DNA from: Francisella sp. SYW-9
GTDB lineage: Bacteria; Pseudomonadota; Gammaproteobacteria; Francisellales; Francisellaceae
Assembly (NCBI RefSeq): GCF_008711465.1
Contig: NZ_VXKQ01000008.1
Span: 124,001-188,000, forward strand
Direction of reading: 5' to 3'
DNA length: 64,000 bases
The notes under the pieces are model-generated. The model was not told the origin of the DNA, did not search any database, and worked only from the letters and a program-made list of their open reading frames with translations. The first letter of the stretch is position 1, and each line of letters opens with the position of its first letter. A program made the position numbers and the translations under genes. Of the stretch, positions 18,891-28,423 are shown in pieces.

Positions 18891-19700
18891 ATGTTCAAAA
18901 AAATAATAATTTGCGCTGATGATTTTGGCCTAAGTGATAATGTTAATGAAGGAATTATTAAGCTTCTCGAGAAAAAAGTCATTAATGCTACAAGCTGTAT
19001 GTCAAATATGCCAGCATTAAAGCATGGCATGCCTAATTTAAAAAATATCTATAACAGTTTTATTGACGTTGGCATACACCTAAACCTGACAGAAGGCACT
19101 CCTCTTACAAATGCTAAATCTATAAGCAAAAATAAAGAGTTTTTACCTCTTTCAAAACTGCTTGCTAAATCAAAACTAAGAGCAATAAGTTATACTGATG
19201 TTTATAATGAGCTTAAAGCCCAAATAGATAATTTTATAAGTCTATGGGGAGACTTACCGGATTTTATTGATGGACACCAACATGTACACCATTTTCCTAT
19301 AGTTAGAAAAGCTGTTATAGATTTATATAAAAACTTTGATATGTTTAAACAGCAAACATATATCCGCTCAACATTTAATATGGATAAGTCAAACTTTAAA
19401 TCCTTAATAATTTATCGTAGTGGTGCAAAGAAATTCAATAAATTATTAGTTGATAATAACATCAAACATAACTCCTCTTTTTCTGGAATATACGCACTTG
19501 AAAACAATAATGAAGACTTTAGAAAAGTCATTTTAAAAGCATATTCTGAAATCAAAGACGGGGGCCTAATAATGTGTCATCCGGCTCTAGATATTGATGA
19601 GGGCGACCCTATATCAAAATCTAGAGTTAATGAGTTTAAATATTTCAAATCTGAACAAGCTCTAAATGATCAAAAAGATAACAATATAGTACTGCAGTAA
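18891..19700 (+). CDS. naxD: ChbG/YdjC-family carbohydrate deacetylase (NaxD-like)
   Basis: Metal-dependent N-deacetylase. In Francisella NaxD removes the acetyl group from undecaprenyl-phosphate-GalNAc so that FlmK can add galactosamine to lipid A. Motifs: ICADDFGLSDNVNEGI (residues 6-21) with the Asp-Asp metal/base pair, DGHQHVHHFP with the His ligands, and IMCHPALD. The ATG at 18891 aligns best with the family start; an in-frame ATG at 18870 would add seven residues. flmF2 follows 94 bases later on the same strand. Confidence 0.85.
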   Translation: MFKKIIICADDFGLSDNVNEGIIKLLEKKVINATSCMSNMPALKHGMPNLKNIYNSFIDVGIHLNLTEGTPLTNAKSISKNKEFLPLSKLLAKSKLRAISYTDVYNELKAQIDNFISLWGDLPDFIDGHQHVHHFPIVRKAVIDLYKNFDMFKQQTYIRSTFNMDKSNFKSLIIYRSGAKKFNKLLVDNNIKHNSSFSGIYALENNNEDFRKVILKAYSEIKDGGLIMCHPALDIDEGDPISKSRVNEFKYFKSEQALNDQKDNNIVLQ

Positions 19701-19794
19701 TATGACACATAGTAATATTCTTAGAAAGCTTGCTTTAAGGAGCTATTCGCTCTAGAATATCAAAATTAGATGTAAATTCTATAATTTGATATTA

Positions 19795-20745
19795 ATGACT
19801 CATAAAAATAAATTAACAAGTATATTAATCCCAGTAAAAGATGAATCGGATACTATAGAGCATTTATTCGATAGATTAATGCCTATTTTAAAAAAACTAC
19901 CTACAAAATATGAAATAGTTTTTATTAACGACGGTAGTAGTGATAATACTCTAGAACTATTACTAAAAAAGCAGCAAGATATTCCTGAAATAGTTGTCGT
20001 AGATTTATCAAGAAACTTTGGTAAAGAGTCTGCGTTATTTGCTGGTTTTGCAAACTGCAAAGGTGATGCCGCTATCTCTATAGATGCTGACTTACAAGAC
20101 CCTCCTGAGCTTATTTTAGAGATGGTTGAACATTGGTTAGATGGTTATGAAGTTGTTACCGCTGTTAGAGAAAACCGAAATACTGATACCTCAACAAAAA
20201 AACATACTGCTGGTCTTTTTTATAAGCTTATCAACCGTATTAGTGATACAAAACTTACACCTAATGCTGGAGATTATAGGCTACTTAATAGATCTGCAAT
20301 AAATGCTTTTCTTGAGTTAAAAGAAAAAGTTCGCTTTAATAAAGGTCTACTAACATGGATAGGCTTTAAAGAAAAACTTGTTTATCACACAAGAGAAGAA
20401 AGAGTCGCAGGTCAAACTAAATGGAACTATTGGAAGTTATTTAAATTTTCAATTGATGGAATTACAAGCTTTAGTAAAGCCCCTCTAGAGATATGGTCAT
20501 ATATAGGTGTCTTTGTTGCTTTTATAAGTTTTATTTATGGCTCAATAATAGTCTTAAAATCACTAATATTCGGAATAGATACTCCTGGTTACCCATCATT
20601 AGTAACTTTCATACTATTTTTTAGTGGTTTGCAAATGATTGGAATAGGTATGTTAGGTAGCTATATAGGTAGAATCTTTATAGAAACAAAGCATAGACCT
20701 TTATATATTGTTAGGAATGTACATACCTTAGAAAAGAGCTCATAA
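19795..20745 (+). CDS. flmF2: undecaprenyl-phosphate glycosyltransferase (FlmF2-like)
   Basis: GT2 inner-membrane enzyme that in Francisella joins GalNAc to undecaprenyl phosphate. Visible are SILIPVKDESDTIEHLF, FINDGSSDNTL, the DxD region SIDADLQDPPELI, SRNFGKESALFAGF and two C-terminal membrane segments. The start is the ATG at 19795 (316 residues); a TTG at 19786 is in frame. It is related to, but distinct from, the GT2 gene at 16522. It is placed after the NaxD-like gene, as in the known module. The GalNAc specificity is inferred from this context. Confidence 0.82.
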   Translation: MTHKNKLTSILIPVKDESDTIEHLFDRLMPILKKLPTKYEIVFINDGSSDNTLELLLKKQQDIPEIVVVDLSRNFGKESALFAGFANCKGDAAISIDADLQDPPELILEMVEHWLDGYEVVTAVRENRNTDTSTKKHTAGLFYKLINRISDTKLTPNAGDYRLLNRSAINAFLELKEKVRFNKGLLTWIGFKEKLVYHTREERVAGQTKWNYWKLFKFSIDGITSFSKAPLEIWSYIGVFVAFISFIYGSIIVLKSLIFGIDTPGYPSLVTFILFFSGLQMIGIGMLGSYIGRIFIETKHRPLYIVRNVHTLEKSS

Positions 20746-20759
20746 CAATAAGATTTTTA

Positions 20760-21965
20760 TTATTTAACTTTTTTATATACATATCTAGGATTTATCGTAT
20801 CTGCTAAAAGTTTATTCTCAAAATCCACTCTAACTAAGATTCCTAACGTATAGCACATTATCAATAGACTGCTTCCTCCATAACTTATTAAAGGTAAAGT
20901 TAAACCTTTTGTCGGCAATAACCCTGTATTTACACCAACGTTTACAAAGACCTGAAAGCCAATCCAAAAGCCTATACCATAGGCTAAGAAAGCTTGATAA
21001 TACCTTTTTAACTCAAAAGCTAGTTTAGCAATATTTATCGCCTTTAAAACAATAAATAAATACACGAATAATAAAACCATCAAACCAAAAACACCTAGCT
21101 CTTCGGCTATAACAGAAGTAATAAAATCAGTATGTGCCTCTGGTAAGAAAAACTGCTTTTGTACCCCATTACCTAAGCCATCACCAAACCAACCACCTCT
21201 ACCAAAACTGATAAGAGCTTGAACTAATTGATAACCCGAACCATTAGCATTTTCCCATGGGTGTAAAAACCCTGTAATCCTATGCATCCTATATGGGGAT
21301 ATAATAACCAACATTGATGCCATTAATACCATAGCTACTAAGAGTAACCCATACCAACGTACCTTATTACCAGATACAAATAGCATGCCCATAACACATA
21401 TTGATATTACAACTGTAGAGCCGAAGTCTGGTTGCATTAATAAAAGTATGGCAATACATCCTAACAAACTTATTGGAGTAAGAATTCCTTCTTTAAAATT
21501 CCCCATATTTTTTAAATTCGTAGCAATATAGCCAGAAAAAAATATAATTGCTAATAACTTAGCTAACTCAGCAACCTGAATATTGATAATTAGCAAAGGT
21601 ATCCAGCGCCTAGCACCATTAACACTTTTACCCAATCCTGGGACTAGTACAGCTACTAAAACCAAAAGCATTATAAAGAAAAATGCATTATAGTTCTTCT
21701 CATAGTTTTTAGTTGGTACAAGCAATGCTAATAAAAATAAAAATATTGATATGATCGCAAAGAAACCTTGTCTTATAGAATAGTGATATGGGTCATTAAA
21801 ATCGTACAACGCATCTACCATAGATGCAGAAGTAACCATAACCCAACCAAAGGTAAGCAATCCTAGCATTATAAAAACTATTGAAATATCTATTTCAAGC
21901 TTCGCTCTTACTCGTTCTCTTTTTACGTTTTTTCTACTTAATAAAAGTTTTAATCTATATAACAC
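20760..21965 (-). CDS. ftsW: peptidoglycan glycosyltransferase FtsW (SEDS family)
   Basis: Polymerises lipid II into septal glycan strands at the division site. 401 residues and ten membrane segments; the SEDS motifs are clear in GKSVNGARRWIPLLIINIQ, FGRGGWFGDGLGNGVQK and LPLISYGGSSLL. A role in division, not elongation (RodA), is supported by the upstream murD and mraY genes, with which it forms the tight set mraY-murD-ftsW. No murG, ftsQ or ftsA follows, unlike the classical dcw order. Confidence 0.92.
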   Translation of the reverse strand: MLYRLKLLLSRKNVKRERVRAKLEIDISIVFIMLGLLTFGWVMVTSASMVDALYDFNDPYHYSIRQGFFAIISIFLFLLALLVPTKNYEKNYNAFFFIMLLVLVAVLVPGLGKSVNGARRWIPLLIINIQVAELAKLLAIIFFSGYIATNLKNMGNFKEGILTPISLLGCIAILLLMQPDFGSTVVISICVMGMLFVSGNKVRWYGLLLVAMVLMASMLVIISPYRMHRITGFLHPWENANGSGYQLVQALISFGRGGWFGDGLGNGVQKQFFLPEAHTDFITSVIAEELGVFGLMVLLFVYLFIVLKAINIAKLAFELKRYYQAFLAYGIGFWIGFQVFVNVGVNTGLLPTKGLTLPLISYGGSSLLIMCYTLGILVRVDFENKLLADTINPRYVYKKVK

Positions 21966-21967
21966 TT

Positions 21968-23224
21968 TTAGCTTCCTAGATGTTTTAACTGTGCAACATA
22001 ATCTTCAAAAGCTTCACCACGTTTCACATAATTTTTAAATTCATCAAAACTTGCACAAGCTGGAGATAATAAGACTATTTCACTACCATGTGCTTTTTTA
22101 TTTGCTAACTCAAGAGCTTCATACATATTATTACATAGCTCATACCTACAGCTATCTTTAATATACTCTTGTATATATTGCTTATCTTGTCCATATATAA
22201 AAACATGTTTAACATATTTCTTGAGTGACTCAATCATTAGGCTAAAGTCCCCACCCTTAGCTACACCACCTAATAACAATATAATATTTTTTGTATTAGT
22301 TATACTATTGAGTGCTGCAACTGTAGCTCCAACATTAGTACCTTTTGAATCATTTATATAAGTCACGCCGCTAACATTTTTAACAATTTTACAACGATGG
22401 GCTAAACCTTTGAATTTTTTAATAGCAGTTATTGCTTTTAAGGTATCTAGCCCTAATCTATCTAATATATTTAAAACAACTATAATATTCTCTAAATTAT
22501 GCTCTCCGAATAGTTTAATCTCCGCAATATCAAGAAGTTTAGTAGCATTCTTATATATACTAGATCTTACTATTTCATATTCCCCTGCATATTTAACACC
22601 ATTATTATGAACATCATATACAAAAAAATCTTTACTAAAGTTTGCTAGATTTAGCTTTGATTGTTTATACTCAGTAAAACTTGCATATCTATCTAAATGA
22701 TCGGGGGATACATTAATAACACAACCAATATCAAACTTTACAGAGTGAAATATATCTATTTGAAAACTTGATGTTTCTATAACACAATAATCAAATTTCT
22801 CATCTATTTTATTTAGTGCAGGTGTACCAATATTTCCAACTAGAATACTTTTATGTCCAAGCTCTCTAAGCACAAAATCAAGTAAAGTAACTACTGTACT
22901 TTTGCCATTTGATCCTGTTACGGCGATGGTTTTTGCTTTTGTATTTTTAATATATTGATAAAATATATCTATATCACTAACAATTTTATCTTTGTATTTA
23001 GATAACTCTCTATATGGAGACTTATTAAGTGGTATACCTGGACTAACTGTTATTAAATCATAACTATTTAAATCATAATTTTGAAATTCTTCATCACTTT
23101 GTGATATATCTACTTCAAGGTCAATGAAATTTGCTAGAAAATCACAAACAGACTTCCCTGTGACTCCATATCCAACCATTAATAACTTAGAAATCCTAAT
23201 GTCATTATAGTGAAAACTAAACAT
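21968..23224 (-). CDS. murD: UDP-N-acetylmuramoyl-L-alanine--D-glutamate ligase
   Basis: Adds D-Glu to UDP-MurNAc-L-Ala. The Mur-ligase ATP site TIAVTGSNGKSTVVTLLD is near residue 112, with the family's later motifs VINVSPDHLDRY and YINDSKGTNVGAT. 418 residues, slightly shorter than the E. coli enzyme (438). Its ATG overlaps the mraY stop by one base (TAATG), so translation is coupled; ftsW starts 2 bases after its end. Confidence 0.94.
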   Translation of the reverse strand: MFSFHYNDIRISKLLMVGYGVTGKSVCDFLANFIDLEVDISQSDEEFQNYDLNSYDLITVSPGIPLNKSPYRELSKYKDKIVSDIDIFYQYIKNTKAKTIAVTGSNGKSTVVTLLDFVLRELGHKSILVGNIGTPALNKIDEKFDYCVIETSSFQIDIFHSVKFDIGCVINVSPDHLDRYASFTEYKQSKLNLANFSKDFFVYDVHNNGVKYAGEYEIVRSSIYKNATKLLDIAEIKLFGEHNLENIIVVLNILDRLGLDTLKAITAIKKFKGLAHRCKIVKNVSGVTYINDSKGTNVGATVAALNSITNTKNIILLLGGVAKGGDFSLMIESLKKYVKHVFIYGQDKQYIQEYIKDSCRYELCNNMYEALELANKKAHGSEIVLLSPACASFDEFKNYVKRGEAFEDYVAQLKHLGS

Positions 23225-24321
23225 TATCGAACCTTAATAGCTACCAAGCCAATTAAAAAAAGTATTAATGAGATTATCCAAAAACGCACTACAACTTTAG
23301 TTTCAGGCCAACCTTTTAACTCAAAATGATGATGTATGGGTGCCATTCTAAAGATTCTTTTACCATTTCTAAGTTTATAAGAACCTACTTGTAGCATCAC
23401 AGACAGAGCTTCTACAACAAAAAGTAACCCCATTATAAAAAATATTAACTCTTGGCGAATCATTATAGCTATAACACCTAAAACAGCTCCTAAAGTTAAT
23501 GATCCTACATCTCCCATAAAAACTTCAGCCGGATATGAATTAAACCATAAAAAACCTAACCCTGAACCGCATACAGCAGCACAAAAAACAGCAACCTCAG
23601 CAAGCCCTTGATTACCTAAATAATTAAACAAAAGATAACTTGCTAAATTACTATTAGTTTCAATATATGCATATATACCTAAGCCTAAAGCTACTAAAAC
23701 GACTGGCATTATTGCTAAGCCGTCTAAACCATCTGTAAGATTGACAGCATTACTACTACCGTTGATAATAAAAAATGTTAGAACTATAAATAATACTATT
23801 CCCAAAGGTATACATAAATTCTTTGAAAACGGTATAGATAAACTCATTTGTCCATCTTTTGATAAAAGATAAAACAAAATTATTGCCAATATAATTGAAA
23901 ATATGGTTTGTAATGCAAATTTATGTTTAGCTCTTAACCCCTTGGGGGTTTTAAGTACTAGTTTCAAATAATCATCGATAAATCCAATAGCTCCAAAAAA
24001 AACAACTACCAGTATTAAAATCCATAAATAGATACTTGATAAATCACCCCATAGCAATGATGATATAACTATAGATGCTAATATTAATACACCTCCCATT
24101 GTTGGTGTGTTTTTCTTAGAAAAATGACTTTCTGGACCATCATCTCTCACAACTTGACCTATTTGCATCTTTTGTAACCAGCGAATCATTGGAGATCCTA
24201 AAAAAAGTGTGATTAGTAAAGATGTGATTGAAATCATAATAATTCTGATAGAGATATAATGACTAAAAACCCCTAAACCATTGAAATAATGGCTTAGCCA
24301 TTTAAAAAGATAAATTAACAT
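23224..24321 (-). CDS. mraY: phospho-N-acetylmuramoyl-pentapeptide transferase
   Basis: Integral membrane enzyme that makes lipid I from UDP-MurNAc-pentapeptide and undecaprenyl phosphate. 365 residues and ten membrane segments. Catalytic loops are conserved: [40 protein letters not shown] and the C-terminal [14 protein letters not shown]. First gene of the coupled mraY-murD-ftsW set. Confidence 0.96.
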   Translation of the reverse strand: MLIYLFKWLSHYFNGLGVFSHYISIRIIMISITSLLITLFLGSPMIRWLQKMQIGQVVRDDGPESHFSKKNTPTMGGVLILASIVISSLLWGDLSSIYLWILILVVVFFGAIGFIDDYLKLVLKTPKGLRAKHKFALQTIFSIILAIILFYLLSKDGQMSLSIPFSKNLCIPLGIVLFIVLTFFIINGSSNAVNLTDGLDGLAIMPVVLVALGLGIYAYIETNSNLASYLLFNYLGNQGLAEVAVFCAAVCGSGLGFLWFNSYPAEVFMGDVGSLTLGAVLGVIAIMIRQELIFFIMGLLFVVEALSVMLQVGSYKLRNGKRIFRMAPIHHHFELKGWPETKVVVRFWIISLILFLIGLVAIKVR

Positions 24322-24398
24322 TCTATTTTTAAGTTCTTGCGGATTAGGGATATTATAATAAATAAAGAAGATTTTTCATATAGCCAATGGGATTAACA

Positions 24399-25979
24399 CT
24401 AAATATCCGGTTGGAACTTTTTGTATTTTAATGCAAACTCATCATTTTCGAACTGTGTATAGTTTTTGATAAAGTCTTTTGCCAAAGCTCTGTATTGTTT
24501 TTTATACTCTGATTTATCATCCCAAATATTATTTAAATGAAACACTTCATCATTATCATAAATGGATGTTAATGCTTTAAAATTAAAGTACTTTTGTCTT
24601 TCAAATTTAAAACCAACATTTTCTGACTTATTTAATAAGTAATCAACCACAATCTTTGTTTCTTCGGTAGGTACTCTTCTACCAGTTTTATGATCACCAT
24701 CGATCCAACCAACGTTAACCATATAAATATTAGCATTACTATGCTTTAACCTTTGACGCAGAATACTTGCATATCTAGTTGGTCTAAGTAATAAAAATGG
24801 CTGTGCATAGCAACTTGAAAACTCTGGTTTAGGCTCTGTAACCCCAGACTCGACACCGGTAGAAGTACATGTATAACCGGATAGAAAATAATAAATAGCT
24901 TGACCTTTACTTAATTTTGCAACTCTTGGTAAAATTCCTTTTGCATCTTTAACGAGAAAGATTATAGTACTTGGACTATCAGTATTAATAAGGCTATCAA
25001 AATTTTCTCGTGGAAAAGTCACATAAGTATTACTTTGGGATCTACTCTTCTGACCAAATATAATATTTTTATTCTCATCAAAATTAGGATTCTCTATTAG
25101 AAGATCACTTTTCAAAGGTTTTGCAATTCGAGGATCATCCTTTTTAAAACTTGCAGACTTTATAGTTAATCCAGACTCTAAACTATATACTCCTCGCATT
25201 TCTGTCCAAGCAACAGCTTCATTTGTCACTAAAGTCTTTTGCTTATCTAAAGCTAATGTTGTTTTGCCACTACCTGATAAACCAAAAAACATACTACTTT
25301 TGGCCTCTGCATCAACTCCAACAGCGCAATAAAAAACACCAATATCATTTAAAGATAAGTAATAACTCATCACAGATAGCAGAACTTTATTTATTTCTGC
25401 TAGATAATAGGTTCCGACAAGTATACTCTCACGCTGTTTCAAATTTGTCGCAACAGCCTTTGATGAATTTAATTCAAGTTCCTCATAGTTCTCGATCTCT
25501 GTTTCAGGCGAATGCATTACCACCCATTGTGGCTCGAACTGTTCAGAACCATTATCAGATATTGTTACAAGCTTGAAAAAATAAGCCGCTGAAGCCTGTG
25601 TAGTTATTAGTCTAACAGCAACTCTTCTTTTCTCATCATGATTATAAAACCCATCTACTACAAACAAATCTCTTTGAGATACATCTTGGCAAAGCTTTTG
25701 CTTGATAAGCTTCCAGTTTTTTCTTTTTAGTCTTTTATTATCAGAACCTTCTTCATTCCACCAGACATTCTTTTTTGCATATTTAGTTTCTACAATATAT
25801 TTATCATCAGGCAGTCTTCCTTTAATACTACCGCTATCAACTACAAGAGTTTTACCTTTCCGCTGTATAAAGCCACGATTATGTTCTGCATATTTTGCAA
25901 GTTGCTCTAAAGATAAGTTTCGATATACATTTTTTGAAGTATATAAGTATTTATTATCATCTATGGTAGAAGGATCCAT
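24399..25979 (-). CDS. pckA: divergent ATP-type phosphoenolpyruvate carboxykinase homologue
   Basis: Homologous end to end to ATP-dependent PEP carboxykinase (oxaloacetate to PEP in gluconeogenesis). The P-loop FFGLSGSGKTTL (residues 231-242), the substrate Arg-55 in GRLPDDK, Tyr-192 and Lys-198 are kept. But Tyr-217 stands where E. coli has the manganese ligand His-232, Asn-253/Glu-254 replace Asp-268/Asp-269, and Tyr-319 replaces Arg-333. Spacing between these sites matches E. coli nearly exactly, so the substitutions are not an alignment slip. AAGGA precedes the ATG by 9 bases and 526 residues is full length, so the gene looks selected, not decayed. Catalysis may be altered, slow or lost. 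Confidence 0.85.
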   Translation of the reverse strand: MDPSTIDDNKYLYTSKNVYRNLSLEQLAKYAEHNRGFIQRKGKTLVVDSGSIKGRLPDDKYIVETKYAKKNVWWNEEGSDNKRLKRKNWKLIKQKLCQDVSQRDLFVVDGFYNHDEKRRVAVRLITTQASAAYFFKLVTISDNGSEQFEPQWVVMHSPETEIENYEELELNSSKAVATNLKQRESILVGTYYLAEINKVLLSVMSYYLSLNDIGVFYCAVGVDAEAKSSMFFGLSGSGKTTLALDKQKTLVTNEAVAWTEMRGVYSLESGLTIKSASFKKDDPRIAKPLKSDLLIENPNFDENKNIIFGQKSRSQSNTYVTFPRENFDSLINTDSPSTIIFLVKDAKGILPRVAKLSKGQAIYYFLSGYTCTSTGVESGVTEPKPEFSSCYAQPFLLLRPTRYASILRQRLKHSNANIYMVNVGWIDGDHKTGRRVPTEETKIVVDYLLNKSENVGFKFERQKYFNFKALTSIYDNDEVFHLNNIWDDKSEYKKQYRALAKDFIKNYTQFENDEFALKYKKFQPDI

Positions 25980-26130
25980 TGCTAAAGTTCCTTAGCTTAA
26001 ATAACAATTAGCTTTTAAGTGAAAATTATAGCCAGTATATACTTTTTTTTCAAAAAAATATGTTATTGTTTTGTGAATAAAGTAAACTATTAGTAAATTT
26101 GTTAATTCAACTATTTCTATATAAAAAATC

Positions 26131-27795
26131 ATGAGTAATGAGACTAAAGTAAACAAAACTAATTTTATAAAAAATATTATAAAAAAAGATCTAGGAACTA
26201 AGAAGGTTTCGAGCATATTAACAAGATTTCCACCAGAACCAAATGGATATTTACACATAGGTCATGCAAAGTCTATCTGCTTAAATTTTAGTATTGCAGA
26301 AGAGTTTGAAGGTAAATGTAACTTACGCTTTGATGACACAAACCCAGATAAAGAAGATATCGAATATATAAATGCTATCCAGGAAGACGTTCAGTGGTTA
26401 GGCTACACATGGAAAAATGAGCCTCACTTTGCTTCTGAATATTTTGATAAGATGTATGAGCTAGCTGTATTGCTTATCAAAAAAGGCAAGGCTTACGTTT
26501 GTGACTTATCAGCTGAACAAGTTAGAGAATATCGCGGGACATTAAAAGAGGCTGGAAAAGATAGTCCATATAGAAATCGCTCTATTGAAGAAAATATAGA
26601 GCTTTTCAAAGCAATGAAAAATGGCAAATTCCCCGAAGGAAGCAAGACATTACGAGCAAAAATAGATATGTCTTCTGGTAATATAAATCTAAGAGATCCT
26701 GCCTTATATAGAATAAAATTCTCAAACCATCCTAAAACTGGTGATAAATGGTGTATCTATCCAATGTATAGCTTTGCTCACCCTCTAGAAGATGCCATTG
26801 AAGGAATTACACATTCACTATGTACTTTAGAGTTCCAAGATCAAAGACCTTTTTACGAATGGGTAGTTTCTGAAACAGAGTTTGAGACAAGACCTCAGCA
26901 AATCGAGTTTTCTAGACTTAACTTAAACTATACAATAACAAGTAAAAGAAAACTAAAATACCTCGTAGATAACCAACTTGTTAATGGTTGGGATGATCCA
27001 CGTATGCCAACTATTAAGGGCTATCGTCGTAGAGGCTACACGCCAGAATCAATGCGTAATTTCTGCGACCTGGTTGGGATATCTAAGCAAGACTCTATTA
27101 TTGATGTATCTGTTTTAGAAGAATCAATCCGTGATGATCTAAATAAAAATGCTCTAAGAAAAAATGCTGTGTTAGACCCAATAAAAGTAAGCATTATAGA
27201 TATGCCGACTCATGAACTAAATGTACCAAATCATCCACAAAATCCTGATTTAGGTCGTCGTGATATTACAATATCTTCAGAGATTTTTATCGAAAGAGAT
27301 GATTTTGTATTTGAGCTTGAAAAAGGTATGAAAAAGCTCTGTCCAAATGGCAGAGTCCGCTTGATGAATGGTTATGTCATCGAGTGTCTTGAAGCTATAA
27401 CTGATGAGACAGGATATGTTACTGAGTTAAAATGTTCATATCTACCAGAAACATTAGGTGGTAAAAAGCCAGAAGATGGTATAAAACCAAACGGAATTAT
27501 CCATTGGATTGATGCTAATAACTGTCTAAATGCAGAAATAAGAGTTTATGATCGTTTATTTAACAATGAGAATCCTGGTAGCTTTGATAATGTTGAAGAT
27601 ATTATAAATCCAGAATCTTTGCAAATTATAAAGAATGCTAAAGTTGAAAGATCTCTTGAAAATGTAACTCCTGAGCAACGTTTTCAGTTTAATCGAATTG
27701 GCTATTTTATCGCAGATATCAAAGACTGCAAAAAAGATCAGCTTGTATTTAATAGAACTGTAACTCTTAGAAATACTTGGGAAGTAAAAAAGTAG
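26131..27795 (+). CDS. glnS: glutaminyl-tRNA synthetase
   Basis: Class I synthetase that charges tRNA-Gln directly. The HIGH motif lies in PPEPNGYLHIGHAKSICLNF (about residues 35-54) and the KMSKS loop appears as ITSKRKLKYL. The C-terminal beta-barrel anticodon domain is complete; 554 residues equals the E. coli length. Divergent from pckA across 151 bases. Confidence 0.97.
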   Translation: MSNETKVNKTNFIKNIIKKDLGTKKVSSILTRFPPEPNGYLHIGHAKSICLNFSIAEEFEGKCNLRFDDTNPDKEDIEYINAIQEDVQWLGYTWKNEPHFASEYFDKMYELAVLLIKKGKAYVCDLSAEQVREYRGTLKEAGKDSPYRNRSIEENIELFKAMKNGKFPEGSKTLRAKIDMSSGNINLRDPALYRIKFSNHPKTGDKWCIYPMYSFAHPLEDAIEGITHSLCTLEFQDQRPFYEWVVSETEFETRPQQIEFSRLNLNYTITSKRKLKYLVDNQLVNGWDDPRMPTIKGYRRRGYTPESMRNFCDLVGISKQDSIIDVSVLEESIRDDLNKNALRKNAVLDPIKVSIIDMPTHELNVPNHPQNPDLGRRDITISSEIFIERDDFVFELEKGMKKLCPNGRVRLMNGYVIECLEAITDETGYVTELKCSYLPETLGGKKPEDGIKPNGIIHWIDANNCLNAEIRVYDRLFNNENPGSFDNVEDIINPESLQIIKNAKVERSLENVTPEQRFQFNRIGYFIADIKDCKKDQLVFNRTVTLRNTWEVKK

Positions 27796-27910
27796 AATCA
27801 TTAAAATAAAAATAATCTATATAAGTCTAGACACTTTCATAATAGTACAATTAATATTGCTACTAAGAATTAATAAATTTACTCTAAGCTTAAATTATAT
27901 AGGAGTTTTT

Positions 27911-28306
27911 ATGAGTATAGTTAAAATAGTTCCTTTTAATACGATTGGGGAGGATGAAAGAGGAATAACATCTTCTTTCAAACTTTGTCGTCAACAAGAT
28001 AACTTTATTTTTATCACCAGGAAATCAGGAAGCATCAGTGGTAACACTTATCATAAAGGCTTATCAGATGCTACTAATCCTAAGTTATTTGTATTGTTAA
28101 CAGGAAAAATTAAATTTTCATATAGAGATATTAATAGTGATGATATACATGAAAAAATAATAGAAGGACAAAGTTTAATAGAAGTGCTTCCTAATGTTAC
28201 ACATCAGGTTGAAGCTATTACAGATATAATAATTTTAGAGGCTAACTCAATTCAAGATATAGCAAACGATAGAAAACAATTAGATGTATATACAGGAAAA
28301 ATATGA
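27911..28306 (+). CDS. cupin-like protein
   Basis: 131-residue protein with a single cupin-type beta barrel: GSISGNTYHKG, VLLTGKIKFSYRD and LIEVLPNVTHQVEAI give the usual alternation and two His residues. The ATG at 27911 is preferred because AGGAG stands 5 bases ahead; the frame is open further upstream. It resembles the cupin domains of sugar-nucleotide isomerases and capsule proteins, but no catalytic pattern settles this. Not obviously in an operon. Confidence 0.65.
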   Translation: MSIVKIVPFNTIGEDERGITSSFKLCRQQDNFIFITRKSGSISGNTYHKGLSDATNPKLFVLLTGKIKFSYRDINSDDIHEKIIEGQSLIEVLPNVTHQVEAITDIIILEANSIQDIANDRKQLDVYTGKI

Positions 28307-28423
28307 AAATATGAGTTTTTGTTGCAACTATTCAAGATTTACTAAAAAGCTATATTTCTAGTTTTTGTTTAACCAAAGTATCAAAGTGACTTTTCTAAAT
28401 TCCCACCTCTCAAAAAAATATGC

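Noticed and set aside
25223-25576. 117-codon open frame on plus inside pckA
   Set aside because: It lies wholly opposite a well-conserved gene, has no ribosome-binding site of note and reads as a low-complexity shadow.
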